64,000 nucleotides of DNA from Entoloma clypeatum (lineage: Eukaryota > Basidiomycota > Agaricomycetes > Agaricales > Entolomataceae). The notes under the pieces were generated by a model. It searched no databases. It was not told where the DNA came from and was given only the letters and a program-made list of their open reading frames with translations. A program made the position numbers and the translations under genes. Shown one piece after another: positions 1 to 10,262 of the stretch. The first letter of the stretch is position 1; every line of letters begins with the position of its first letter. Location: positions 4,774,001 through 4,838,000 of the forward strand of contig OY751492.1 in the NCBI GenBank assembly GCA_963565915.1, given 5' to 3'.

Positions 1-990
1 TTCACGACTGAAGTGACCCGTTTTGTTACATCTGAAGCATGCATTGGCATTCTTGCCTTTGACGCGTGAAGTATCAATGTCCATTGCATTAGGGTCCCTT
101 GTCGGCGGAGCGGTTGCGGATGCGAGCGGAGCTGGACGCGGAGTGAATGGAATGTAGGGGCGAGGGAATACTGAGGTGCCAGGTACTCTTGGTCCGACGA
201 CGTTGCGGAAGGCAGATGTGCGGGTCGGAGCAGTGGCTTTGAAGGCTTTGTTGGCAATTCTATTGTCGTCGTTGACTCGTGCTGCAGAGTACCACTCATC
301 GGGGTTGTCGTCCGCAGGCCGTCCGTGGGTCAGGGTGGCGATCTCGTTCTGAATGTCGGAACGGAGACCATGGCGGAATTTGAGTACTATATTGGTATCC
401 TCCTGATAGCCTGCTTTGTCAATGTAGTCTTTGAACTCGTCAATATAGGTCTCGACATCCCGTTGACCTTGATAATAGGATTCTCCTTCGAGGATCAGTC
501 TCGCGTCCTGTTCCTCATTCTTCGGAGTGAACTCCGTTGTAAAGACGGCGCGGAAGTCCACCCAAGTCCGATAAGGCGGAGCACCGGTCCTCCGCTCTTG
601 TCGGATAATGCGATCCGCAAAGCGTGCTGCGCGTCCACTCTTCATGAAAGATAAGGCCCAATAAATTTTAGCGTGGTCGTCTGCGAACTGTTCCGGAGCC
701 AGCCCCATAAACAATTCACAGGAGTTTAGAAAGGTCCAGCCATTTGCGCGCGATCCGTCGAAGTCTGACGGATTGGCGGGTTTTGCTCGACGCACGCCCG
801 GATTGGCCGGAGCGAGCGGAGCAGGTGGAGGTGCGGGTGCGGGAGCAGGTGGGATAGGTGGCGGAGCTGGGGCAGGAATTGCGTTGAAGGCGAGGAGGAG
901 TTGGTCAAGTTGAGTCGAGATATCAGCGAGAGTTTGACGTTGTTCCTGGAACTCGTGCTCGAGCTGTTCAAGGCGATTGGGGTCGTCCAT
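1..990 (-). CDS. Ty3/gypsy gag, partial (runs off left edge)
   Basis: Structural capsid/nucleocapsid polyprotein of an LTR retrotransposon, expected to package element RNA in cytoplasmic particles. Reading on the minus strand from an ATG at 990-988, the ORF stays open to the edge. It has an N-terminal coiled-coil-like stretch (EQLEHEFQEQRQTLADI), a Pro/Ala-rich linker, the retrotransposon-gag core (NGWTFLNSCELFMG, then WALSFMKSGRAARFADR and YIDEFKDYIDKAGYQED), and at positions 14-46 the start of a CCHC knuckle (CFRCNKTGHFSRE); its last Cys lies outside the window. The nearly identical gag at 63347 on the plus strand confirms start and frame. The 5' LTR lies just upstream at 1152-1585. No stop is visible, so this copy may be recent. 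Confidence 0.88.
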   Translation of the reverse strand, partial: MDDPNRLEQLEHEFQEQRQTLADISTQLDQLLLAFNAIPAPAPPPIPPAPAPAPPPAPLAPANPGVRRAKPANPSDFDGSRANGWTFLNSCELFMGLAPEQFADDHAKIYWALSFMKSGRAARFADRIIRQERRTGAPPYRTWVDFRAVFTTEFTPKNEEQDARLILEGESYYQGQRDVETYIDEFKDYIDKAGYQEDTNIVLKFRHGLRSDIQNEIATLTHGRPADDNPDEWYSAARVNDDNRIANKAFKATAPTRTSAFRNVVGPRVPGTSVFPRPYIPFTPRPAPLASATAPPTRDPNAMDIDTSRVKGKNANACFRCNKTGHFSRE

Positions 991-1139
991 TACTATGCGC
1001 GGAGCAGAATCACCGGTTACGGAGAGGTAATTAGAAGAACTGGAAGGGGTGTGAGATGTATCGGAGTCGGACGCGGACGAAGCTACTCCGAAGCGCGGAA
1101 TCGTGACAACGATGCAATCGGACCCGGTCCAATTAGATG

Positions 1140-1149
1140 AGAACTTTCT
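1140..1149 (-). promoter_or_regulatory. Putative self-primer binding site of the left gypsy element
   Basis: Two bases inside the 5' LTR the minus strand reads AGAAAGTTCT. This is the exact reverse complement of AGAACTTTCT inside the same LTR (plus coordinates 1270-1279). The layout resembles Tf1/sushi-type elements, in which the 5' end of the RNA folds back and primes reverse transcription without tRNA. I infer that the LTR copy marks the RNA 5' end; no transcript data are available. Confidence 0.5.
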
Positions 1150-1151
1150 AC

Positions 1152-1585
1152 TGTAAGGGCGACCTTACGATCCAAGACTCAAACTCAGATACTTGCAAGG
1201 GAGATCCGAAGTTTAGATTGAGCAGTCTAATAAGTAATACAACACATACCTTGCAAGGGAGATCCGAAGAGAAAGTTCTAAGGATTCCCCTGCAAGCTAG
1301 CTGCGATAAATAGTAAAATGAGATATGAAATAAGAGATAAAACGAGACACATGAATGATGAGCAATGATCGGGAGTAGCGATGAAGGATGAATGGAAACA
1401 AGATGAATGATAGTACCTGCGATCCGACGTGCGGAGTAGCGGATGGGGGCGGAGTCGTCAGATGCGGAGAGGCGGATAAGATGTCGGAGACAGCGGATAC
1501 GATCGGAGGACGTCGGAGATGGTGGAATAGAAAGGAAAGGAGGAAAGTAAAGGAAAAGTGAAAAGTGAAAGTGGTTGCCCTTACA
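1152..1585 (-). repeat. 5' LTR of left Ty3/gypsy element (434 bp)
   Basis: Begins TGTAAGGGC and ends GCCCTTACA, so it is bounded by TG...CA inside a 9-bp inverted repeat. The same family occurs as a solo LTR at 23870-24288 and as the 5' LTR at 62821-63185, which lacks about 70 bp of the CTCCGAC-rich part. Two copies of GGATCTCCCTTGCAAG lie inside. The flank at 1586 (AGAGC) would be the target duplication, but the 3' LTR is outside the window. Confidence 0.88.
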
Positions 1586-2600
1586 AGAGCTCTACAAACA
1601 CCTCAAACACCCAACAACACTCTCAACAATTAGTTCAAGGGTGGTGGGACTAATCCACTTTAATTTGTAGTAGATAGACTTGTTTGTCTTTTGGTAGAGA
1701 ATCAATGCAAGGTCACGCATGTCGAAGCTCAAGGGTGATTCAATAAAATGTTATTAAGGAATCGAGTTTTCTCAGGGTTCACTGAGACTCCCTTTGGATG
1801 AGACTTAGAAAATCAAACCACTCTCAATCACTGAGAGAGAGAGAGGGATTGGATCTGGCTGGGGGGCCTTTCTAATCTACAGTACATGGCAGGGGGGAAC
1901 TACAGTTTTTATACCAGACAAGAGATGAAATATATATATAAGGTTTATCACAAGTTATGTCCATAACAAATCGGTTTCCAGGGTATCTGTTATTTACTGT
2001 AGGCATGGTCCAAATATCCAAATGGGTCATTTAAACATATTGCTGAGGTGTTGAGAGGGCAACCGGCCCTGGCAGAGTGGAGCGACAAGAACACGTTGTT
2101 TCGCGAGCATTCTAGAAGTCCGCATCAATATTGATGTTGTTGATTGATTGATCAAGTTCCCGGTTGTCATCAATCAAGGGTCCAAATTGTCACAGACCGG
2201 GAACCCGTTTCCAGGGTTTGGTCTATTTCTGGTAAGTCACACAGATCGGCATCACAGTATCTGTGATCGCGCGTGGTACACTGTGATGCTGGGCATCCTG
2301 CTCATTGATATGAGTCCCCCGAGCCCTCAGATTGTCCATAGTCAATAGTAGTGATTGGATAGGGTGATATGTCATAGAATATTCTTATTAATGACTGGTC
2401 CCCTCAATGGTCTTATCCATTGAGAAATAAAGTGTTTTGTGTCAAGTTTTGGTTAAGCCCTCAAAGTGACTGTTCCCAAGATCATGACCAAAGGTGGTCC
2501 AGTGGTATTTAGACACTCTTACTGTAGGTAGCCAGTAGTACCATCAGTTCCAATAGAATATGTCTGTGAAGGGGCCAGCATTATATTCTTATATTGACAA
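1586..2600. other. Intergenic stretch, no gene recognised
   Basis: I see no ORF with recognisable motifs. There is a short GA run near 1830 and a TGATTGATTGATCA stretch near 2140. It may include the 5' flank of the KDZ relic that follows, but I could not place a terminal repeat. Confidence 0.4.
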
Positions 2601-2609
2601 AACTGTGGA

Positions 2610-5190
2610 AAAAGTGAATTTTCATGCACAGCTGCGCAGCGGTCGTATCACCACTATACTGAGTTTCTTCGCATGATCAGACAGTGGTGTCACTTGACAA
2701 TATTGAAGAGAGCTGGTCTCGGGCACAAAAACACCGCTGGCGATGAAACCACCATTGGCGAGGTTGAAGATGGCTGCTGCGCGGTCCTCTGCCCGGCTTG
2801 CCCCCATCCAGGAAAGAACCTTCCAGTTGGTTGGGCTGATGTTGCTTGGCGGATGACACATTGATGCTTCATGACCACAGTTGGAAATACACCTTTCCTG
2901 GCCAGTGACGCAAACTTCCAACACCGTTGCAAAAACATCTCTAATGAAGAAAAGGATCCATCCCTTTGTGATGGCATGGCATACTTTGTTCAGTACGCAC
3001 CATACATGGCTCACCTCAAGCAATATGCTGGAGAGAAACAACCTGTACATGTCAATGCTCTGGGACTTGCAAAGTTGCTGATATTTTGGGCACAGAAAAG
3101 TACTTGTGTCTCTCATGACGCAGTAAACAGTGCCGACACCAAGGATACACAGGGTTGTATCGTTACTGGGCTTGGCGCTGTTGATTGCGCGCAGCATGAT
3201 TTCAGATGGCCGAATTCAGTGGGCGATTTGCAGGCGGGGGAGCAGTGCATCCTTTTTACAGAAGGAAATGTGAGACTTTTCGAGTATTATTTCCTCCAAA
3301 ACAGATACCTCAATATGGACTACATGTGCTTTGTCGGTCTCCACAAGTCTCTCTATCAAAAGATTTTCATGTCATATGACATTGCTTGTCAGTGGGGTAT
3401 CCACTTTAAAACACGGATGGCGATGAAGTTTCCTGCGAATTGGTCCATCAACAATGGCCAAACTATGGTCAAGATGCTTGTACCAAAGTTCCACCTCCCT
3501 GCCCATGTCGAGAAGTGCCAATGTTATTTCTCCTTCAACTATACCAAACATGTCGGGCGAACGGATGGAGAGGCCCCTGAACAAGGCTGGTCAAAGATCA
3601 ACAGCCTTGCTGCAAGTGCGAGAGAGATGGGACCTGGCTCAAGGTGCAACTTACTGGAGGACCACATGGGGGATTCAAATTGGAAGAAGATTGTTGGAAT
3701 GGGTATGGGTTTCGTCTTCGCATTACATTCTGAGCAATCGTTTATTTGGAAAGTGCCAGGTTTGTCCTTCCTGCAGAAGTTTAAGGAGGCGATAGCTCAA
3801 AAGGCCGAACATTCGCATCACCTAGAGCAGCTGGAAGATGTAATTCCTGAATCAGTGCGAAACCAGTGGATGAAAGAGGTCAAGGAATGGGAGGATGATA
3901 GTTCAAACCCAAACCCATTCGAACCGTGCATGAAAGGTGAATTATCTTTAATCTAAACTGGAAATTTTATTCATGTTACGCTCTAGCACCTACCCAGAAC
4001 GATATCCACCTGGCACTCGCAAACCACGAGTCTGAGATGGTTGATGCAGATCACACCAGAACTGTCCACTGCAAGATAACGGGGAGCATGATGATCAACA
4101 TGGGGCTTGAGCTTGAGGAGCAGCAGTGAGTATTCCGATGCAGTATACAAGCTCTATTGTAACAACCCTCATAAACAGGTGAAAATTGGGGCTTGACGTC
4201 GAGAACCTGGGCCCCCACGCAACGCCGTTGCAGCGCGCAAAAACCCAAGAGCATACAACTGCTCTCTGGAAGCGCATCACTTCATGGTTCGAAATCCAAA
4301 TGCTATATGTACCAGGCACTACTTTGCTGCAGGTTGAGGAGCAGCAGACACCGAATGGGTCTCCTGATGTCCAGATATCCAATGTGAAGCTCTGGCTTCC
4401 TTCCGCAATTGGTTGTCAAACTTCATGTGACCATCACTTGCAAGATGTTGAGTGGGTATTGTGAGGAGCACAGGCAAATGATGCTCTCAACACAATACAC
4501 CAGCACCTTTGCCTCAATAGCTTCTTGACAAAAAGAAAGAAGGACTGGTCACGCGGGGTGAGAGCAAATACGCAATCTCTGACCATGATTGAGCAGAATT
4601 GCAGCATACAAAGCACTGGATGCACTTGGAATGGTGATGGCGAAAGCTGATGTATGGAAGAATTCACTCAAGATCTTGAAAGACAGAGACATTCTCAGTT
4701 TACCCGTGGATGGTCTTGGGGAGGGATACAGAGCACTCTCGTGGATCTGGATGGCTCCAGGCGTCCTTGACACCACAGGGAATCCAGATGATGATCCGCA
4801 CTTGCATGATGGTTCGACAATTTTGCATATGTGTTGAGGTATGAGAGACTTATGCTCCCCATCCAGCCCTTCATATTCAATGGTGTCACACCCATGCTTG
4901 AAAGATGCGGTGGAGTGAAGAGGTGGAGCTCCTGCTCGAGGAGATGCACCGCGTGTGCCGGTTCCTTGAGTGGCATGCAGGATGGTGGGTTGAGCGCGCC
5001 AATCGGCGAGAATGCGTTGACAAGGGAACCCTGGAGGGCCTCTCAGCATACGCCCATTGCCAGGCTTTGATTCGTCGTTGATTCGTCGTCAGATGAAGGA
5101 GAATTTCGAGGAATTGTGGCAATCTGTTGGCTTGTGGATGGCATCTGGTGAGGTCACTGGCAATGACAAAGGAGAGTGAGTTCAAGAGCA
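2610..5190 (+). pseudogene. KDZ-family transposase, decayed (copy 1)
   Basis: DNA transposase relic of the Kyakuja-Dileera-Zisupton (KDZ) superfamily. In order: a Cys-cluster block FLRMIRQWCHLTILKRAG then CPACPHPGKNLP (2650-2830); SDANFQHRC (2910, likely first catalytic Asp region); AVDCAQHDFRWPNSVGDLQ; NMDYMCF; SYDIACQW (3378); PKFHLPAHVEKCQCYFSFN; KHVGRTDGEAPEQGW; and EMGPGSRCNLLEDHMGD. A 50-bp intron (3937-3986) restores the frame into QNDIHLALANHE and LELEEQQ. Later exons give VENLGPHATPLQRAK, VKLWLPSAI, GLGEGYRALSWIW and EEVELLLEEMHRVCRFLEW. The gene is broken: an in-frame TGA at 2862-2864 just before SDANF, no clean splice after LELEEQQ, and stops after HCQAL. Terminal repeats were not found. 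The family call is strong; the exact ends are not. Confidence 0.87.
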
Positions 5191-5459
5191 TGTTGATGAA
5201 GAGGTGGAAGGGGTTAATGTGTATTTGTCAACTCCCTTGGTATAAGTACATATAGTGTTTAAAGGTCCAATTCGGTCCAGTTTTTGACCCTCAAAATTTA
5301 GAGACCAAGACCAAGACCGATTTTTCGGTTCACATGATCTTGAAAAAACTGAACTGGACCGATGCAAGACCGGTGCATCGGTTCTGTTTACCTCAAAGAA
5401 GTGAGACTGGACTGGTCTCAACCAGTTTAAACCAGTAAAATAAGACTAAGGACACGCGC

Positions 5460-6040
5460 GCGCATGGTACTCCCTCAATTGGTCCTCCATGGGCTCAGCC
5501 TGGCCCCATGTGCTCTGGGGCGTGACTCAACACTGTTGGGCGTGAAAGGGGGCCATTGGGCATGTGTTGTGGCAGGTGCGCAGTGCTGTACGGCGCGAAG
5601 GGAGGCCATTGCACATGAAGGAAGGGTGCTGGGTGTGAGTCGACAGCGTTGGGGACGCGAGGCGGCCGTTGGGCACAAGGATTGGGCAAGCAAGGCGGTC
5701 GTTGGGCATTAGAGGGGCCGTGGGGCACTAGTCAGGGCAGTTAAGCAAGAGGGGCGGCCGTTGGGGACACGAGGCGGCCGTTGGGTGTGAAAGGTGGCCG
5801 TTGTGCATGGGTTGACGGCGTTGAGGGCAAAGGGATGGTGTTGGGGGCAAAGGGACGGCGTGGCGTGGGTCAATGGCGGTGGGCGCAAGTTGGGACCGTT
5901 GGGCATGAAAGGAGGCCTTTAGGCATGAAAGGCGGCCATTGGGTGTGGGTCGACGGCGTTGGGCATGAGTGGCGGCCATTACATGTGAGTAGCGGCCGTC
6001 GGGCAGATGTGGTGGCTGGGTGGAGTGGTGGTGGGGGATA
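5460..6040. repeat. Degenerate 20-bp minisatellite (GGCCGTTGGGCAcgAG type)
   Basis: Roughly 20-bp units built on GGCCGTTGGGCA with variable spacers repeat across this stretch, inside the hAT-like element. Related arrays lie at 36690-36910, 41990-42780, 49190-49480 and 49960-50640. The long frames across it are a by-product of the repeat and not evidence of a protein. Confidence 0.75.
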
Positions 6041-7202
6041 AAAAAAGGGTGGGAAGGTTTTGCTGGCAGTTATGGTTCGACTTTTGGCGATTGCCAAGCA
6101 TCAATGCCGAGCCATGCATGTCATTGAAAATCGTGCCCTCAATGCCCAAACTGTGGCACCAAAACCCACAAAAATAATTCTTATCTTATGTAGACATATT
6201 TAAAAACTCATAGGAAGTATATATAGAGTTATATACATGAGCTATGGATGGTAGAAAGTTGGTGCTCCAAATTGATGTATCAAAACAGAGTGTAAATCAT
6301 GATGAATAGTGCATCATGGATTTCCTCAAACACAAAAAACAACATTTCCTCCTTTCCACAAATATTTTAGTGTACATGTACTGTATACATACTATTGAAA
6401 CATTGTATCTGAACCCCCTCAGAGTATTCAAATAAAATTAAAGGACTTGATGAGGTGAATATGAGCAAAATAGGTCGAAAATTTGACCAAATTTTTTTGT
6501 TTCAGCTTTGGATTCTCCTCATTCAGGGGATCTCACAGCACATTTGTTTTTCAAATTTGGCTCATTCATTAGGGAGATATAACACTTTTACTGAAATCTG
6601 CACATTTCATTATTTCTATCTTATCTGGACTTCTAAAAATTATACAAAGTGCTTCAGAAGGTGAATACATATCTATTTATAAGTTCTATCACTTCCAACT
6701 ATTATTAGACCATGAGGAAGGCACTGCGGGCGCCTGCCCGATGCATTTTGCGCATTGTTTACTATTATTTGGGGTAGAGCATGGCACCTCTATGACTTAA
6801 AATCTGTGGCATCATTCCATAAAATCAACACATATTTATTGACATATGATACTCTGCTACATAATTGATATAGTCTGTAAGCTGACTTCCTCCTTTGTAG
6901 CCATATTAAGGAGAAATGCGATGTTTTTTGAGTTTGTTTACATATATTTGACACATTTGATGCACATGTGATGCGCGTCATCCAACGTCGAAACGACGCA
7001 TCCACCCATTGCTGACTCTGCAATGAGGGGCACAGATGCTGAAAAGGCCAGAATATATTTATAGATTTTATTTATAATCTGTCTACTTGTGATTGAGGCA
7101 GGAGGGAGCACACACACACACCTTTTGTGTTTTTTTTTAAGTGTGCCTATTTGGGAAGTGGGAAAGTTGTGATGTAGAATGAGTGTGATGCACCAGTTAT
7201 AA

Positions 7203-7290
7203 TGAACATGTGGCTCAGTTGGTTAGATAGATGACTGAACTAATGTTCTTTACTATAGAGGTTGTGAATTCAATTCTTGCAAATGGCACA
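7203..7290 (+). other. tRNA-derived (SINE-like) sequence, degenerate
   Basis: TGTGGCTCAGTTGGTTAGA matches a pol III A box/D-arm, and GAGGTTGTGAATTCAATTC resembles a degraded B box/T-arm, at roughly tRNA spacing. Acceptor and anticodon stems do not pair convincingly, so I do not call a functional tRNA. It is absent from the second hAT-like copy, which fits an independent insertion. Confidence 0.4.
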
Positions 7291-7545
7291 AATTTTGCAC
7301 TTTGCCGTTTCGTGATCTTGATCTCCGTTCCTCGGATTGTTCCATGGAAAAGACCGGTTTAAACCTGTTTGAACTGGTCTTTGGCTGGTCTTTCAAATTC
7401 CCAAGTTTGGAGTGAACCGAGGACTGGTGAGGTCCAAAACCTTAAAAACCAAGACCGGCGGTCCGGTCTTTCACTGGTTTGGTTTGATCTGGTCTCAGTC
7501 TAATTCACGCAAAAGTAAACTGGACCTTCGAACACTAAGTACATA

Positions 7546-8091
7546 CTGTTTAAGTGTCGCAACAAAATTCAAAATTCATCTGCATCTGGCACCATTGGAT
7601 TTGGCAGCATATCTGCTAGTGAACCATGTGAACCTCAGTGGACTGTGAGTCAGCTGAATCCAAACCGAACTCCCCCCCTCACTGCATTTGGCAAGGGAGG
7701 CGGCGTCACTATTGACAGCTATGATGGTGGGACAGTGGCGAGGCTCACACAGACAGTCAATCAATCATACAGTATGGGACCTGATGGCCCGTGGCACTGG
7801 AGTCAGAGACTCAGTGGGTGGTACTGTAGCTACAGTCATTCTTGCACCTCGACTAAGACTGTAACTACAGTTGTTCATGCAAGTGCATTTGATAGTAAGT
7901 ACAGTAATTTATTGCACTTCTCTGCCACTATCTGGTGCTTCTCTGCCATTCAGCAGGGTGGAGCAATAGGGGCTCGTTGAGTGAAGCGATGCTGGAGGAG
8001 AAAAGAATTGAAGAGATGCCGAGAAGTGCCAACACGCCTGAAGGGCCCTGGGGTTGAGCGACAAGGGAGAGACCATCAGGACACGATTGAT
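7546..8091. other. No gene recognised
   Basis: Unique-looking sequence downstream of the hAT-like element. The open frames have no recognisable motif. A tACAGTxxTTGCAC-type word recurs around 7830-7920 in both orientations. Confidence 0.35.
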
Positions 8092-8456
8092 TTGGCACAT
8101 GCAAAATATGTTTTGAAAACAATTGACAAAATAATCATTTGGCAGAACACATGGCAAATGCAAAACCAAAACATTCTTAATGCCTAAATGAAATGAGAAA
8201 AATACAAATTTCCCATTACTTTCTCTTTCAACTTTTGTCCAGAGAAATATGTTTTTTCCCCTCAGCAAAATATCTTATTACTTAGATGCCAAATTCTCTC
8301 AGAATATTATAGCCAAATTCAAAGTATTGCATTATTTTTCAGTGCAAAGAAAGGTTTTCTTTCTGTGCAGCCGAAGTCTTGTTCACAAAATTTTACTTTA
8401 CAAACCCTTTCTCATTATCATTTGCAGAGGCCAAAGTTTGCATTTTGTCTTGTGTC
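8092..8456. repeat. Dispersed repeat, about 365 bp, copy 1
   Basis: Runs from TTGGCACATGCAAAAT to ATTTTGTCTTGTGT. An inverted copy lies at 25411-25773. The ends are weakly alike when compared as inverted repeats (CACATGCAAAAT against CACAAGACAAAAT), so it may be a MITE. Clear target duplications were not found. It has no coding content. Confidence 0.65.
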
Positions 8457-8660
8457 AGAACCAGGTTCTCAGGTTTGGACCAGGTTTGGGTGCCACAAAG
8501 GATCAAATTTTCACCCACCCAATAATCTTTTGAGCCCAGCCTGCCTACTGGAATTTTTGGCTCAACTGAGTTGACCTGCAGGTCTAAGGGGATACTGAAC
8601 AATGTTTGAATATATCTATGCAGCCATATACTACTTCTATAATGATAATATTGGTAGATA

Positions 8661-8873
8661 CAGTGCCTCACAAAACTGATTCAATGTTTGCTACTTTGTG
8701 AATACCTTCAAAATAACTTTGCAAATAATGCCAATCAAAAGAAGGTATTGGTACCTGGTTAAAAGCCCTGCTTCAGGACTCTTGGAATCTGCAATAATTA
8801 TGTAATTCCCATAAAAAATGATCAATATATGATCAAATTACTCCAGAGACTCATTGAATCAGTTTTGTGAGTA
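8661..8873. repeat. Left end of Tc1 element, itself palindromic
   Basis: The outer CTCACAAAACTGATTCAATG (from 8667) is repeated in inverse orientation at 8851-8871 (CATTGAATCAGTTTTGTGAG). The single transposon end is therefore an inverted repeat with an AT-rich spacer. Confidence 0.8.
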
Positions 8874-8900
8874 TGTACAATAAATACAGTATTTTATACT

Positions 8901-9909
8901 TTAGTACTTGGTATTACCCCTCTTAGCTTTGATTACTGCCTCTACCCTTCTTGGCATACTTTCTATCAGGTTTCGACACACTTCTGGCTCTATATTATTC
9001 CACACCTCTGCTGCTCTGTCCCAAATCTCCCAGACTCCCTTGGGTGTATTCATTCAACTTCCTTTTAATATGAACCCAGAGGTGTTCAATAGGATTGAGG
9101 TCTGGGGACTGTGCAGGCCAATCCAGCAGAGCAATATTCTTGCTGTCCATCCATTTTTTGGCCTTCTTGGAGGTGTGCTTGGGGTCATTGTCCTGCTGAA
9201 AAATGATCTCCTCTTCAGAGATTCCACTCTCCTCCATGCTGGGCAGCAAATTGTCCTCCAAAATGGACACATACTGATCAGCATCCATCCTTCCCTCAAA
9301 CTCTGCAAGTCTCCCCACACCTTCCCAACCCATACAACCCCAAACCATAATATTTCCTCCCCCAAACTTGACTGTGCCCTGAACCTCTCTTTTAATAAGC
9401 CTCTCACCCTTCTTTTTCCAGACCCATTCCTTGCCATCTGACCCAAACCTGTTGATTTTGGTCTCATCTGACCAAATGACCCTCTTCCAGTCCTCCACTG
9501 TCCATTCCCTGTGCTTCATAGCAAATGCCAACCGCCTCTTCCCATGTATGGCCTTTAAGAAAGGTCTTTTCTTCTTTGTTACAGCCTTGAATTCATGTTT
9601 TCTGAGAACCCTTCTCACAGTTTCTGGGGAGACAGGATTGGAGATGACAGTGTTGATGTGTTTGGTAGCCTGCACAGCATTGGAGGCTCTCCCTGAGGTG
9701 ATTTGTGAAAGTATGTTTCGTGTGTTGGTGGGAGAAAGCTTGGATGGATGACCACCAGAAGAGAGATTGCGATGAGGAAGAAGATTCTGAAGCACTCTGG
9801 AGACAGTTGGTTGGCTGACACCCAGGTTAGAGGCAATATGACGAGTGGAGTGATCATTGGAGGCCAGAGAAAGAATGTTTTCCTTGTGGGAAGAGGAGAT
9901 AGGGCGCAT
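8901..9909 (-). pseudogene. Tc1 transposase (DD34E) with one C-terminal frameshift
   Basis: Cut-and-paste transposase. Reading from ATG at 9909: N-terminal helix-turn-helix pair (STRHIASNLGVSQPTVSRVL), second HTH (SPETVRRVLRKHEFKA), then catalytic blocks IWSDETKINRFGSDG, VKFGGGNIMVWGC, FQQDNDPKHTSKKAKKW and DWPAQSPDLNPIEHLW. I count 34 residues between the second Asp (QQD) and the Glu (PIE), giving DD34E. After KRKLNEY (about 9050) the frame shifts by one base. The C-terminus continues in another frame (PKGVWEIWD to RGNTKY) and stops at 8901-8903. The frame is otherwise uninterrupted for 304 codons, so inactivation looks recent. Confidence 0.88.
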
Positions 9910-10058
9910 GATTAATTATGGAGGCTGTTGAGGTTGGATTCTTCTTATACAACTTTCCTTGACAACCCATCAGGGTTCTATTCAAGTTCCATCAGTAAGT
10001 CATGACAACTGGTTACCATACAACCAGTGAAGCATTTGATTCTGATAATTGCCATAGG

Positions 10059-10260
10059 TACTCACAAAACTGATTCAATGAGTTGCTGATTTAATTTAAT
10101 CATATCTCCATGGAATCATATGATTCCTTTATATTCTGAAAGCCCTGAAGTAGGGCTTTCAATTATATACCAAAGGTTTAATTCAATTGGTATTCTTTGC
10201 AGAGTTATCTTGAAGGTATTCAAAAAGCAACAAACATTGAATCAGTTTTGTGAGGCACTG
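10059..10260. repeat. Right end of Tc1 element, palindromic
   Basis: An inner CTCACAAAACTGATTCAATG (10061-10080) faces the outer CATTGAATCAGTTTTGTGAG that ends at CACTG 10260. It mirrors the left end, so each terminus carries two inverted transposase-site-like copies. Confidence 0.8.
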
Positions 10261-10262
10261 TA

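Larger units (their letters stand above)
5253..7537. mobile_element. Non-autonomous hAT-like element (2285 bp) with internal minisatellite
   Basis: The left end reads TAGTGTTTAAAGGTCCA and the right end, reverse-complemented, TAGTGTTCGAAGGTCCA, so 15 of 17 terminal bases match as an inverted repeat. An exact 8-bp duplication, AGTACATA, flanks it (5245-5252 and 7538-7545). Eight-bp duplications with TAGTG-type ends are typical of hAT elements. Subterminal zones carry repeated GACTGG/ACTGGTC/AAGACCGGT words. No transposase ORF is present. Inside are a 20-bp-period array (5460-6040), an AT-rich middle shared with 36950-37960, and a tRNA-like sequence at about 7203-7290. It lies just downstream of the KDZ relic. 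Confidence 0.82.
8661..10260 (-). mobile_element. Complete Tc1/mariner element (1600 bp)
   Basis: Starts CAGTGCCTCACAAAACTGAT and ends with its reverse complement, flanked by TA on both sides (8659-8660 and 10261-10262), the signature target duplication of the superfamily. The inverted termini extend imperfectly for over 100 bp. It encodes a single transposase on the minus strand. Confidence 0.92.

Noticed and set aside
2622..3197. 191-codon minus-strand ORF over the KDZ relic
   Set aside because: The plus strand carries clear KDZ motifs in order; the minus frame has none.
5464..6041. Several 70-90 codon ORFs on both strands in the minisatellite
   Set aside because: A 20-bp period array rarely meets stops in GC-rich units, so open frames appear on both strands in several registers. 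No motif; not genes.
7203..7290. Functional tRNA gene
   Set aside because: A and B boxes are recognisable, but acceptor and anticodon stems do not pair, so only a tRNA-derived relic is supported.
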